The translations under genes and the position numbers were made by a program. Below, piece after piece: positions 1 to 8,136 of a stretch of DNA of 64,000 nucleotides. The notes under the pieces were generated by a model. The model worked only from the letters and a program-made list of their open reading frames with translations. It ran no database searches and was not told the origin of the DNA. Each line of letters begins with the position of its first letter. Position 1 is the first letter of the stretch. This stretch comes from JBIQKZ01 sp044464765 (GTDB taxonomy: Bacteria > Pseudomonadota > Gammaproteobacteria > Burkholderiales > Burkholderiaceae_B), in the NCBI GenBank assembly GCA_044464765.1, contig JBIQKZ010000003.1, positions 186,001 to 250,000 on the forward strand. The letters run 5' to 3'.

Positions 1-81
1 GCCCACCATCTCGCGAGAGACGACGTTCAGCGCTTCATAAAGAGTGGGGATGATCCCCGTCAGGGTGTTCGAAGTTGCCAT
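1..81 (-). CDS. Phage major capsid protein, P22 coat-like (N-terminus only)
   Basis: Only the first 27 codons are inside the window; the gene runs off the left edge. The start (ATG at 79-81) has a good ribosome site, AGGAG about 7 bases upstream. The visible residues, including TLTGIIPTLYEALNVVSREM, resemble from memory the start of P22-type coat proteins of Burkholderia and Bordetella phages. Its place directly after the scaffold-like gene fits a head-gene order. Confidence is limited by the short visible stretch. Confidence 0.5.
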   Translation of the reverse strand, partial: MATSNTLTGIIPTLYEALNVVSREMVG

Positions 82-94
82 TTGAGGCTCCTAA

Positions 95-862
95 TCAGTC
101 GGTAATGGTGTAGCCGCCCGTTGCTACCTTGGCTTTATCGGCCTCGGGAAGTGCTTCGAAGGCGGCTCGTGTTATGGTTTTGTTCGCGCCCTTCGCGCCC
201 CTATCGCCGGTCGGTCCGGCCCCGGTAGCCTTGGGCCACAGGTGAGGTGCGTTTTCGCGCAGGGATTCCGCCCATTCGAGCGGAGTCAAGGGGGTTTTGC
301 CATCCTTGCCGTAGATGACCTCGCCATCTGCGTCAACAGCGACTGCTTCGCCTTCCTCGTTCAATCGGAACGTGCCGCGAGCGCGAAGAATGATGTCTTC
401 GGAGGCCTCAGGCAATGCGCCGGTCTTGATTGCAGCGGAACGGATCGAATCAGCCAGAACCTTGTCCCGGAAGCGATTCGCAAAAGACTCGGCACGCTCA
501 GCGCGGGTCTTTTCCGTCAGCAGTTGTTTGTCATAGTCGCCACGCAAGCGCTCGGTGCGCTTGTTGATGACCTCATCGAGCTTGCCCTCAGCGATGAGTT
601 TGGCTTCTTCGCTTTGGCTGGACTGCTTGGCAATAGCCTTCAATTGGTCAATATCCACACCCTCGAATTGCCCTTTGAGCGCGTCGAGTTCGGTCTTTGT
701 CGTCTTGATGGTTCCAAGCAACTCCGAGTTTTTGGTTTTCAGGCCAGTGACGGCTTGATCCAATGCGGCTTGCCCTTTCGCAGCCAACGCCTCTTTGAGT
801 GCGCTGACTTTATCGTCGGGTAGTTCCAGGCCCAATTCGGCCAGATCGAGGTCTTCAAACAT
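95..862 (-). CDS. Phage scaffolding-like protein
   Basis: A 255-residue acidic protein with a long charged helical, probably coiled-coil, section at about residues 20-135 and a flexible Gly-rich C-terminal third. It lies between the MuF/portal genes and the coat protein, where phages keep the scaffold (or scaffold-protease) gene. Scaffolds guide coat assembly and then leave the procapsid. I see no protease catalytic motif, so I call it scaffold by composition and position. The start ATG at 862 has only a weak GGGGAA ribosome site. Three hairpins lie just upstream, so its expression probably needs antiterminated late transcription. Confidence 0.6.
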   Translation of the reverse strand: MFEDLDLAELGLELPDDKVSALKEALAAKGQAALDQAVTGLKTKNSELLGTIKTTKTELDALKGQFEGVDIDQLKAIAKQSSQSEEAKLIAEGKLDEVINKRTERLRGDYDKQLLTEKTRAERAESFANRFRDKVLADSIRSAAIKTGALPEASEDIILRARGTFRLNEEGEAVAVDADGEVIYGKDGKTPLTPLEWAESLRENAPHLWPKATGAGPTGDRGAKGANKTITRAAFEALPEADKAKVATGGYTITD

Positions 863-890
863 GGTGGTGTTCCCCTTGGGAAATGTAGCT

Positions 891-905
891 TTCCGCCTTG
901 CGGAA
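891..905 (-). repeat. Small perfect hairpin
   Basis: The palindrome TTCCGC-CTT-GCGGAA lies just upstream of the scaffold gene. It has no T-run, so it is not a clear terminator. Fourteen of its bases recur exactly at 19132-19145. Confidence 0.5.
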
Positions 906-909
906 AATG

Positions 910-934
910 AAAAGGCCCCGACCTAATCGGAGCC
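910..934 (-). terminator. Rho-independent terminator-like hairpin
   Basis: Read on the minus strand, an 8-bp stem with one mismatch (914-921 with 927-934) is followed by TTTT. It is the second of two stacked terminator-like hairpins between the small late gene and the scaffold gene. Confidence 0.5.
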
Positions 935-943
935 CAGAAAAGC

Positions 944-966
944 AAAAACCCGCTTAGAGAGCGGGT
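944..966 (-). terminator. Rho-independent terminator
   Basis: Read on the minus strand, a perfect 7-bp GC-rich stem (948-954 with 960-966) is followed by TTTTT. It touches the stop codon of the small gene ending at 966. It lies inside the late operon, so Q-type antitermination would be needed to read into the scaffold and coat genes. Confidence 0.7.
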
Positions 967-1109
967 CAGAATGGTTGTATTTTCTCTTGGGCGGCTATCG
1001 ATAGCTGCATAAACAGCCAGGCGCGCGGCACCTCATGCGCCGGGTATCGGTGCACGATGCGAAGTGTCCACCACTCCAAAAAGTAGAAGTCACACGGCTC
1101 AGTTTCCAA
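966..1109 (-). CDS. Small phage late protein, unknown function
   Basis: A 47-residue protein overlapping the end of the MuF gene by 11 bases. The likely start is TTG (1107-1109) with AAGG about 7 bases upstream; an upstream GTG is the alternative. It is aromatic-rich (many Trp, Tyr and Phe) with no membrane segment that I can define. The good ribosome site and tight coupling support it as real. I do not recognise a family. Confidence 0.45.
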   Translation of the reverse strand: METEPCDFYFLEWWTLRIVHRYPAHEVPRAWLFMQLSIAAQEKIQPF

Positions 1110-2271
1110 ATACAGCCTTGAATGTTTCTGCGTCACGTTGACGCAGTTCATCCAGAGTGTAAATCTTTCCGCGCGGGTCGGAGAATCTTTCAAGCGGTAG
1201 CTTGCCCTCGACGTACAACTTGTATCGGGCCGGGCCCAACCACTCGCGCTTAAAGGCCGCGTCCTGGCCGCCAAACCACTTGCCAAACGTTGTGCTGGCC
1301 TTGACCTGGCCCACATCAAGCCCGGCCTGCTCGCGCTGCTTCTTGGTCATATCGCCAATCGAGCGGAATTCGTTGCTGCCGTCACGCTTTCGCACCTTCA
1401 AGGCGCGCACATAGGGCCGATTGCCGATCAGGTCGCCGTCAAATGACGGGGCATAGCGGCACCGACAATTCGGGTGCAACGTAGCCGGTGGCCGGGGCTC
1501 GGAGCGCTTGTAGACCTTCCCATCCAGCGCCGCACACGCCGCGCACGTCCTGCCCTCAAGAGTGGCTACGCGAACAACCTGCTCCACACCCAGCGCATCG
1601 AAAGTCTCTTCGCCCGCAACATCAGCAATATGGTTTCGTGCGGTCCTAACCAGCCGATCAACGTCGCGCTTGGCCGCCTGCATCAGGCCATCTCGGTACT
1701 TTAGCGAGGGAGTGCCGCGCAGTGCCCGGATGATCTGGTTGTTACTTTCCCCTGCTGCAATGCCCTGGCGAAGGCTGGCGAATATTCGATCCTTCTGTGT
1801 CGGGGCGATGTCTGAAAGCATGTCGTCGACAAACCGACCAAACAGCGGGGCTCGATTCGCCTTGGTCAAAATCTGATCAGGCTTGACCTTCGCCTTGGGC
1901 AGGCCATCCAGCGCCTTATGCATCGTCTCGACAACGTAGGTTGCCTCGTAGCCCGCCAACGCCAATGCCGACTTATCCCACTCGGACTTGATAGCCTGAT
2001 CGAGCGCCGCACCCCAACCGTCAATCTCAGCCTTCATGGCCCTCAGTCGAGGTGTCGTGTACTTGCCCGTCAAAAACGCCTGCATTTCGGCTTGCGTGAG
2101 GCTTTCTAGGTGCTCAGACAGCGCTCCGGTCAGCTCCCTTGCCAGCCGGTCAATTTCGACATTGATGGCATTTACTACAGCCGATGATGCCCGGTAATTG
2201 TGGGCAGCGTGCTGAGCCAAAGCGGCGACGATAGCGCGTTGAGCGGCTCGCAATTCATCAGGCGTCGCCAT
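1099..2271 (-). CDS. Phage minor head protein, SPP1 gp7/MuF family
   Basis: A 390-residue protein. The C-terminal half carries the MuF signature: TCAACAALDG at about 242-251 and HPNCRCRY at about 266-273, a Cys/His pattern shared by SPP1 gp7-type minor head proteins. The N-terminal half is helical and charged. These proteins attach to the portal in the procapsid and may help DNA exit. It overlaps the portal gene by 14 bases, as expected for a portal-MuF pair. A conserved extension after residue 300 could be a further domain, but I see no toxin motif in it. Confidence 0.85.
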   Translation of the reverse strand: MATPDELRAAQRAIVAALAQHAAHNYRASSAVVNAINVEIDRLARELTGALSEHLESLTQAEMQAFLTGKYTTPRLRAMKAEIDGWGAALDQAIKSEWDKSALALAGYEATYVVETMHKALDGLPKAKVKPDQILTKANRAPLFGRFVDDMLSDIAPTQKDRIFASLRQGIAAGESNNQIIRALRGTPSLKYRDGLMQAAKRDVDRLVRTARNHIADVAGEETFDALGVEQVVRVATLEGRTCAACAALDGKVYKRSEPRPPATLHPNCRCRYAPSFDGDLIGNRPYVRALKVRKRDGSNEFRSIGDMTKKQREQAGLDVGQVKASTTFGKWFGGQDAAFKREWLGPARYKLYVEGKLPLERFSDPRGKIYTLDELRQRDAETFKAVFGN

Positions 2272-3622
2272 TCAAAACAGCCCCGTCGATCAAGGCGGCT
2301 TCCTCGTCGTAGCCGTGTTCGGGTAGCTTGCCCGTCGTAATGTAGAGCCAGTACGACGCCCACGACACGCCGCCAGCCAACACCGCCTGCTGAATCTGGC
2401 CCAGCACTTGCGGGTCGATCTCGGGCACGATGAATTCAGGCTTGACTGTGAACTTCACGCTCTTTGTGTCGCGGCCCGTCCAGTCTGCCGCGTATCGCAA
2501 AGCCTGCTCAATGGCCTCGGCGGCCGTCACGACGATGCTATGCAGGGTCGCATGCTGGTCGTTCTGCCGGGTTTTTCTCGCCTCGCCTGATTCAGCGCCC
2601 GATACATCCATGACCCTGGCGCCCGCTTCAAGTGCGGCGTTCTTCTGGTCGCTCATGGCCTGACGCACCGCCTCGATGCCAGCGCCCTGGAACTCCAGAT
2701 AGCCGCACTGGCCGTTCGGCCCCAAGTCCCAGGCGGCAGACGGGCCGGTCACGCGCAAATCGGCGTTTTCGTCCAGGCCCGACACCCACGGCTGCGGATG
2801 GCTCGTCTGATGCAATGCCGTGAAATAATCAGCGCTTAACTGGTAGGACTTGAGCGCCGCGCGCGCCATGGACAAGAGCGGCACCTCGTCCACGTCGGGG
2901 CCGTTGTCGGTCGATCCGCTATAGATGACCGGAATGTACGTGAGCGCGCGGGCAAGCCTACCGCCACCGCCCGATGTGCCCAGCACGCGCTCGGCCTCGA
3001 CGATGATGCCGTCCCCGTCTGCCACGTAGGTGATGCATGCGCCCTCGCGCAACGCAAGCACGCGGTAGACCTGCACGGTGTCGTGACTGAACTCGTCGTC
3101 GGTCCGATCCTTGCGCGTCTCCACAAAGACCGCCAGGACCAAATCCTGACGCCCGCCGATGTTGCCCAAAGCCCAGTTGATGGCGCTGCTGGCCTTGTAT
3201 GTGGTGATGTAAGGCTTGCCCTTGTCATCCACGTTGACCAGGATCGGCACGCGGCCATGAGTCACGGACTGGCGCACCACGCGCATGAAAAGCTGGCGCA
3301 GGCTAAAGCCGTCGTCGGTCGCGTTTTCCTCCATTTCCTTCAGGCCGGCAGGCAATTCGATCTCGGGCACCAGGCGCGACACGAGGCCCATCATGGCCCG
3401 CAGCGAGTCTTTGACCCATAGCTCATATTGAGCACGCTGCGTATAATTCTTGTACAGCACCGCGTTCTTCGGATCGATACGCTCGGCCTCGATCATGCCA
3501 GAGGGCTTGGGCAGATTGTTGGAGTCTGCCTTGATAGCCGACTCGCCCGCCAGCGCGGCGTCCATCATGGCCCATTCGGCCAGATGCGCATCGTGGTCTG
3601 GGTTTGTGCTCGTTACCGGCAT
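2258..3622 (-). CDS. Phage portal protein, DUF4055 family
   Basis: A 454-residue protein resembling the DUF4055 portal family. It has an N-terminal helical part with YKNYTQRAQYEL, a central beta-rich region, and a C-terminal helical 'ASYWLYITTGKLPE' section. Portals form the dodecameric ring at one vertex through which TerL pumps DNA. It follows the large terminase gene with a one-base gap and overlaps the MuF gene. Length and gene order both fit. I recognise the family from memory; no search was run. Confidence 0.8.
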   Translation of the reverse strand: MPVTSTNPDHDAHLAEWAMMDAALAGESAIKADSNNLPKPSGMIEAERIDPKNAVLYKNYTQRAQYELWVKDSLRAMMGLVSRLVPEIELPAGLKEMEENATDDGFSLRQLFMRVVRQSVTHGRVPILVNVDDKGKPYITTYKASSAINWALGNIGGRQDLVLAVFVETRKDRTDDEFSHDTVQVYRVLALREGACITYVADGDGIIVEAERVLGTSGGGGRLARALTYIPVIYSGSTDNGPDVDEVPLLSMARAALKSYQLSADYFTALHQTSHPQPWVSGLDENADLRVTGPSAAWDLGPNGQCGYLEFQGAGIEAVRQAMSDQKNAALEAGARVMDVSGAESGEARKTRQNDQHATLHSIVVTAAEAIEQALRYAADWTGRDTKSVKFTVKPEFIVPEIDPQVLGQIQQAVLAGGVSWASYWLYITTGKLPEHGYDEEAALIDGAVLNGDA

Positions 3623-3623
3623 A

Positions 3624-4958
3624 TCAGCCTAATCCTTGAATTTGTCGCACGCCGCCTGTGCGCTGAATAACCGGCCATTCACGGTCCACGCAATATCCGA
3701 TTGCGGTCGTGATGTGCTGGTATTGATTCTTCTGGTCTTCCTGAAAGGCCGACCCGTCCTTTAATTGCACGGTTGCCAGGCCCTTGTTACACCACTTGGC
3801 TGTGATCGGGTTCACAAACAGGCTGATATGCCCATCTGCCGTTTTGATCTTGGCCCGCACCGCGTTCTGTCGATCTTTGATCGCCGGATGCGCTGGCTTT
3901 ACCCTGCGCGTGTACGTCCAGCCATTGGCCTTGAGCACACCCTCGATGTCCACATAGTCCGATGCGTGGCCGTGCTTCTCGCCTGCTTGGCCTGCCGGGT
4001 CGCCGTAGATCAGAACATGCTTGTTCTTGTGATCTTTGAATTTGTCCACAAACTCGATGGCCGACTGCTTGGACACCGCGCTGGTCAGCACGATTTCATC
4101 CAACAGATACAGGTCATTTCCGTCCTTGCCGCGCCGCACGCCTATAGCGCTCGACAACGGCGTGAAGTTTTGATCGTGCATCCACAGCAGTTGCTCATGC
4201 GGCTCGATGCGCTCCTTCGTGTGATTGGCCTTGCTGTAATCTTCGTAAATTCGCCCGGATGCGGTCTCGAACGAAGCTTCAAACTCCTGCCGGAATTGCT
4301 TTGCCGACATGGCGCGCTTCATCGCGGCGATCACATCCTTAGGCAGGATCTCTGCAGACTTCCAGTGGAATACCGCGAAATCCGGGTTACCTCCGGCCTC
4401 AGCCGCACTGCACAGGTCGTAGTAGTGGTTCAGACCGTCGGGCACACCTAACAGCCAGCACCACGCCCGATATTCGGGGTCCGTAGGGTTGACGGTGTTC
4501 AGGGCTGGAAGGATGTTTGCCTCCCAGGCTGTGGCCTTTACATCGGCGAACTCATCAATTCCGCCGCCTTTCCAAGGAACGCCTTCAATGCGCTGCGGCT
4601 TGTCCAAGCCGATAACGTGAATCTCACTGCCGTTTGGCAAGTAGATGATGCGATCGGACTCGCTGGGTCGCTTGGCATGCGCCGCCGACAGCGTGAACGC
4701 CTTCAGGTCATCCCAGAATATTTTCTTCGCCTGGTCGTGCGTTGGCGCCGCAGCGAAGTATTGCCCAGGCTCCCGATTGGCCTGCTTCACCAGAAACCGC
4801 TTAAATCTTTCGGTCTTCCCGCTTCGTCGACCTGCCGGCACGAGAGGAAATCTGACGCCATTCGGCACCGCCTCAACAAGCGCCAGCTGCACAGGATGAT
4901 CTTTCAACGGATACCAGCGCGCCAACTGGCGATCCAGCATCAGGTTGCCAGTTCTCAT
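3624..4958 (-). CDS. Terminase large subunit
   Basis: The 444-residue DNA packaging motor and nuclease. The Walker A motif PAGRRSGKT is at 41-49 and the Walker B motif GGGIDEFADV at 131-140, with the catalytic Glu at 136. The nuclease domain has an Asp near 262 and an Asp in LIYGDPAGQAG near 320. It overlaps the small subunit gene by four bases (ATGA), so the two are translationally coupled. It cuts concatemers and drives DNA into the prohead at the portal. Length is typical for phages with this compact type. Confidence 0.92.
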   Translation of the reverse strand: MRTGNLMLDRQLARWYPLKDHPVQLALVEAVPNGVRFPLVPAGRRSGKTERFKRFLVKQANREPGQYFAAAPTHDQAKKIFWDDLKAFTLSAAHAKRPSESDRIIYLPNGSEIHVIGLDKPQRIEGVPWKGGGIDEFADVKATAWEANILPALNTVNPTDPEYRAWCWLLGVPDGLNHYYDLCSAAEAGGNPDFAVFHWKSAEILPKDVIAAMKRAMSAKQFRQEFEASFETASGRIYEDYSKANHTKERIEPHEQLLWMHDQNFTPLSSAIGVRRGKDGNDLYLLDEIVLTSAVSKQSAIEFVDKFKDHKNKHVLIYGDPAGQAGEKHGHASDYVDIEGVLKANGWTYTRRVKPAHPAIKDRQNAVRAKIKTADGHISLFVNPITAKWCNKGLATVQLKDGSAFQEDQKNQYQHITTAIGYCVDREWPVIQRTGGVRQIQGLG

Positions 4959-5395
4959 GACGGCAGTCTCTCGATAGCCTCCGATAGCGCCTGTGCTAAA
5001 TCACTTCCTCCGCCTCCCGCTGTTCGATGATTCACGTAAGCATCGCCAGTTTCTTTGGCTGCCTGCTCCAGTATCTGCAACACCAAAGGCAGATTGCGCA
5101 TCTGCTCTGCTTTGGTAGCAATCTGGGCCATCTTTCTTAGCCGATAAGCCCGTTGGGCAATGGGAATCTCGGCTGTCTGGGCCTTGAAGTTCTCCCGCGT
5201 GGCCTCGAAAACAGCTCGCCATTTCGCGCTTAGGTTGCGCCCGGCGTGCTTTGTCGGGTCATATAAAGCCACTTGTTGGCGTGGCACATCCAGGCCGTAT
5301 TCGTCCTTTACGGAGTCGGATACCTGTGTCGGGGTGTCATAACAGGCCAACGCCTGTACGATGAATTGCTTCACCGCATCATTCAGGGTTGCCAT
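4955..5395 (-). CDS. Terminase small subunit, DUF2280 family
   Basis: A 146-residue protein with an N-terminal helix-turn-helix-like part (TPTQVSDSVKDEYGLDV at about 22-38, a pattern seen in DUF2280 proteins) and a helical C-terminus. It would recognise the packaging site and recruit TerL, whose gene follows with a 4-base overlap. Position and family both support the call. Confidence 0.82.
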   Translation of the reverse strand: MATLNDAVKQFIVQALACYDTPTQVSDSVKDEYGLDVPRQQVALYDPTKHAGRNLSAKWRAVFEATRENFKAQTAEIPIAQRAYRLRKMAQIATKAEQMRNLPLVLQILEQAAKETGDAYVNHRTAGGGGSDLAQALSEAIERLPS

Positions 5396-5424
5396 AATGT
5401 GAAATCCGTAAACTGAGGGTCAAG

Positions 5425-6039
5425 CTACGCCGCCCTAAGCAGACAGGTTCCGCATGCCCTCGCTATGTTGATGTTTGCCACCTCGGGAGATTGCTTCGCT
5501 GCTTCGACCATCTTGGCCACTTCCGGGCTCGCTCCGTAGCGCCTGACCACGCCGGTGAACTCTTCGACGTCATGGCCGCGCAATGCCAGTTTGGGCAGAC
5601 CTTCCTTGGTGAACTTGGGCACGCCGAACTCGTCCAGGGCATGGCCTACGTGGTACATCTCATGCTCCACGAGCGCGCAGAATTCAGCATCGCTGCAGCG
5701 TGAACAGTAATCAGCCGCCAGCGTGATGACAAAGCTCGGCACGTAACCGAACCATTCTCGCATCTGTTGCTCTTGGCGGGCCTTCTGCCAGCCGCCAGCG
5801 CGGAGCATGACCTGTTCGGCCTGGCCTACTACCGTCCTGCCTTGCTTCGTGAATGCGCTTGAGGCCCATAGAAAACACAGATCAGCGTCCAGTAGGTGCG
5901 CGTGATCTGGATTATGCAGCGGGCCATCGTCAGCCAGGATCGTCGCCTTGACCCATTCGCCCACCTCAGGCGCTGGCGTCAGGACGTCGAATATCGATTC
6001 TTCAAGATGCTCGGGCGGCGTCGGGCGGGAAATGTTCAT
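5425..6039 (-). CDS. Putative phage zinc metallopeptidase
   Basis: A 204-residue protein with the zincin motif HEMYHVGHA at about 126-134 (HExxH-like spacing, His-Glu-x-x-His) preceded by a Cys cluster near 112-121. It resembles the putative phage metallopeptidase family found beside terminase genes. The substrate is unknown; peptide processing during head assembly is only a guess. The start ATG at 6037-6039 overlaps the stop of the upstream small gene (ATGA), which I prefer to an in-frame start 33 bases further up. Confidence 0.75.
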   Translation of the reverse strand: MNISRPTPPEHLEESIFDVLTPAPEVGEWVKATILADDGPLHNPDHAHLLDADLCFLWASSAFTKQGRTVVGQAEQVMLRAGGWQKARQEQQMREWFGYVPSFVITLAADYCSRCSDAEFCALVEHEMYHVGHALDEFGVPKFTKEGLPKLALRGHDVEEFTGVVRRYGASPEVAKMVEAAKQSPEVANINIARACGTCLLRAA

Positions 6040-6233
6040 GATGCCCTCGGCTCTCTCTCCATCCACCCCCACCCATCCCGATAAAAATACGGGTCCATTT
6101 CCTTCTTCCCCAGCGCCTGCTCTCGCGCCTCAATCCAGCTATCGGCCTCGACCACCGCCAGCACATCACCGTGCGGCTCGTCGTCGAGGATTAAGCGCTG
6201 GTCAGCGTCGCAGACGGACAGGCAAAACAGCAT
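6036..6233 (-). CDS. Small phage late protein, unknown function
   Basis: A 65-residue acidic protein and the first gene after the late promoter and its terminator. The ribosome site GAGG sits about 6 bases before the ATG at 6233. It overlaps the metallopeptidase start. It contains the segment VLAVVEADSWIEAREQALGKK, a pattern typical of small phage proteins without assigned function. Confidence 0.6.
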   Translation of the reverse strand: MLFCLSVCDADQRLILDDEPHGDVLAVVEADSWIEAREQALGKKEMDPYFYRDGWGWMEREPRAS

Positions 6234-6332
6234 GTGCGCCTCAAAAAGATTGCGGCCCCGCCGTCATGAGACAGCAGGGCCGCGAGGTGCCGTGAGGGAA
6301 CACAGCAGAGGAGACAGCGGCGAAAACGAAAA

Positions 6333-6356
6333 AGCCCCGCACATGGCGAGGCTCAA
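6333..6356 (-). terminator. Terminator just after the late promoter (tR'-like)
   Basis: On the minus strand a GC-rich stem (6345-6353 with 6333-6340) is followed by TTTTTCGTTTT. It lies about 30-50 bases downstream of the predicted late start point, the position of the lambda tR' terminator that Q protein overcomes. Confidence 0.65.
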
Positions 6357-6391
6357 AAAATCGGCTGACAACTCGACAGCCTATGGGTTTT

Positions 6392-6420
6392 AGTATGATT
6401 CAGTCCGGACAGTCATGCAA
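6392..6420 (-). promoter_or_regulatory. Candidate late promoter (pR'-like)
   Basis: The minus strand shows TTGCAT (6415-6420), a 17-base spacer, and CATACT (6392-6397). It overlaps the end of the Q-like gene and points at the late operon. Promoter plus immediate terminator next to a Q-type gene is the lambda-type late control layout. Confidence 0.5.
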
Positions 6421-6811
6421 GGTGTCCGGACGAAATAGTTTCCGGCTTGGTGGCGACAAATGCATATCCCTGCCCCATCCAGTGCGAAAGCTGCTTATGA
6501 GCACTGTCGAGCATGTCGTAATAGCCGGTGCGAGAAATCGCCAACCGGTCCAGCTTCGCCTTTACCGGGCCTGGCCATACGTAGTGCGCTGTGATGACGC
6601 GCCGAGCTTCCGGAAATAGTGCGCTGACCTGGTTGTCGAGCTTGCGTAAATCGTCATCTACCAGCAGCACATCGGGATCGCCCCCGCGCTGGCCATCCAC
6701 TCGCATATTCTGAAATGCACTTGATTCCGGATAGCCCAAAGGGTTGCGGTTCTCGCCCCGCTTCCAGGCACCCCACTCGCCTAGCAAGATTTCGATATTA
6801 CTTTTGCTCAT
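6413..6811 (-). CDS. Q-like late antiterminator
   Basis: A 132-residue protein starting at ATG 6809-6811 with the strong ribosome site AAGGAG. The opening EWGAWKRGENRNPLGYP resembles phage Q-type antiterminators of the compact class. 'VWPGPVKAKLDRLAISRTGYYDMLDSA' (about 87-113) contains a helix-turn-helix-like stretch. Its location at the end of the early minus-strand operon, directly upstream of the late promoter and terminator, is the position of Q. Family assignment is by pattern and context. The longer reading frame upstream is not used, because another small gene occupies that DNA. Confidence 0.65.
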   Translation of the reverse strand: MSKSNIEILLGEWGAWKRGENRNPLGYPESSAFQNMRVDGQRGGDPDVLLVDDDLRKLDNQVSALFPEARRVITAHYVWPGPVKAKLDRLAISRTGYYDMLDSAHKQLSHWMGQGYAFVATKPETISSGHLA

Positions 6812-6953
6812 CTGGCTTCTCCTTAAACAGCTTTTCCAACTCTTGCCTGGCTTTCTCGGCTCTGCCCTCCCGCGTCTTGGCCACCCGCTGCCTGGCCATT
6901 TCCTCCAGACGTTCGGCCACATATGCCGGATCACCCATCATCCAGCGCTCCAT
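6798..6953 (-). CDS. Small charged helical phage protein
   Basis: A 51-residue, highly charged protein (Arg, Lys and Glu rich) predicted as one long helix. Its ATG (6951-6953) overlaps the stop of the upstream gene as TAATG, and its end overlaps the Q-like gene by 14 bases. The double coupling supports it as real. It is too short to assign a function. Confidence 0.55.
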   Translation of the reverse strand: MERWMMGDPAYVAERLEEMARQRVAKTREGRAEKARQELEKLFKEKPDEQK

Positions 6954-7171
6954 TACCGACGCCTGAATTGCTTTGGGTCATACATGGTTGTGTTGGCTCT
7001 TTTCGCCCGCTGGTGGCGCTCGAACCATGGATAGATGTTGACGTTCAGGCCGCAGAACCTGAGGAAGACCATCGGCCCAGCCGTAAAAGTGTTCATCCGT
7101 CCGGCATGGGCCAGCCACACCCGGAAAGAGCGCAATGATTTCCGCTTGATATAACTCGTCTCTATTCTCAT
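6953..7171 (-). CDS. Small basic phage protein
   Basis: A 72-residue, strongly basic protein with many Arg and aromatic residues and the very strong ribosome site GGAGGTGAT directly before its ATG. It lies between two tiny coupled genes in the NinR-like stretch between the replication genes and Q. Phages keep many small dispensable genes here. The function is not recognised. Confidence 0.6.
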   Translation of the reverse strand: MRIETSYIKRKSLRSFRVWLAHAGRMNTFTAGPMVFLRFCGLNVNIYPWFERHQRAKRANTTMYDPKQFRRR

Positions 7172-7172
7172 A

Positions 7173-7253
7173 TCACCTCCACCAATCCCAAAGAAACCAT
7201 GCGGTCAGGGCCGTCAGCCAACCCGCGAGCAAGACTTCGAATACCGTGATCAT
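7173..7253 (-). CDS. Tiny single-pass membrane protein
   Basis: A 26-residue peptide whose residues 3-23 form a hydrophobic, Trp-rich segment (VFEVLLAGWLTALTAWFLW), so one membrane span. The ATG (7251-7253) overlaps the upstream stop as ATGA, with a GGAGGG ribosome site, and its stop lies inside the next gene's ribosome site. The tight packing suggests it is translated. The role is unknown. Confidence 0.55.
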   Translation of the reverse strand: MITVFEVLLAGWLTALTAWFLWDWWR

Positions 7254-7561
7254 CGATCCCTCCACCACGTTCCACTGCCATCCCAGCCCATGCTGACTTG
7301 CCGGGGCTGTTCGTTGATTTCAGCCTGACGTAGATGCGTGCGCGGCTTGATCTGTCGAAACGTCACCGCCTTGGGTGTGGCTTTCTTGGGCGCTAGGAAA
7401 CTCTGGATGTAGTCACCGGGGCTGACGCTGTAGTTGCGCGACGGGCCACCGTTCGCCTCGATCATGTTGGCCAGGGTTTTCAGCAGCGCCCGGTCCGATA
7501 CCTCAATACCCCGGCCTCGAAGGCGGCTGACCGCAGCGGCGCGGATTTCGTGGACGTTCAT
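7250..7561 (-). CDS. Phage early protein, unknown function
   Basis: A 103-residue protein starting at MNVHEIRAAAVSRLRGRGIE (ATG 7559-7561), coupled to the upstream gene by ATGA. The N-terminal half looks helical and Arg-rich. The C-terminus ends in a Trp-rich tail. I do not recognise a family. Confidence 0.6.
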   Translation of the reverse strand: MNVHEIRAAAVSRLRGRGIEVSDRALLKTLANMIEANGGPSRNYSVSPGDYIQSFLAPKKATPKAVTFRQIKPRTHLRQAEINEQPRQVSMGWDGSGTWWRDR

Positions 7562-8136
7562 GCTTGCTCCTTGGCGCGCGCATTCCAGTCGGCTTGATCC
7601 TCGTCGGATAGCTCGCACCATGTCGGCCTAGTCATAGGGAGGGATTTAGCGCAGTATTCGATGTACAGGTCGCGCCCGGTCTTGGCGGGCTGCATGAGGT
7701 CTTTAAGGTCGCCCAGCCTGATCGTTCCGTCGGGCCGGACAATCTTGTTTACTCTCGCCATATGAGCAGCAAGTGGCTTGGATGGATCGTGGATCAACTT
7801 ACCCTCGGGATCGCTGGCAACGTCTCGCGGGTCGCGCTTGGGTTTTTCCGGCGCAGGCATCAGTGGCCCACCAGTGAATACGATTCGACCCATCCAGTCG
7901 TTGATCGTTGGCAGCGCCTCCAGCCGCTCGACCTCTGCCTTAGCATAGAAAAGGATTTTCTTTGCATCGCGCAACTGGTCTGAGTGGCTCGCCATGCCGT
8001 ACCGGTAGCAGGCACGGAAGATTTCCCCGATCTGCGCGTTCATGTTGCGATGGCTGATTAGGTGCTGCAATTCCGTTGCTTTAGGAGGCAGCTCGTAATA
8101 GCTGGCTGTGCTGCCGTCTGATTTGTTCTCGCTCAT
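7558..8136 (-). CDS. DUF3310-like phage protein
   Basis: A 192-residue protein. Residues 10-75 follow the DUF3310 pattern: YYELPP, a helix, then FRACYRYGM, DAKKILFYAKAEVERLE. This domain occurs in many phages and is often described as nucleotide-kinase related, but its biochemistry is not firmly known to me. The C-terminal half is Pro/Lys-rich and then helical. The start ATG 8134-8136 has GGAGGTGAT and overlaps the resolvase stop. Confidence 0.65.
   Translation of the reverse strand: MSENKSDGSTASYYELPPKATELQHLISHRNMNAQIGEIFRACYRYGMASHSDQLRDAKKILFYAKAEVERLEALPTINDWMGRIVFTGGPLMPAPEKPKRDPRDVASDPEGKLIHDPSKPLAAHMARVNKIVRPDGTIRLGDLKDLMQPAKTGRDLYIEYCAKSLPMTRPTWCELSDEDQADWNARAKEQA

Noticed and set aside
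242..823. Long rightward frame opposite the scaffold gene
   Set aside because: Shadow of the leftward gene; no ribosome site and no phage-like pattern.
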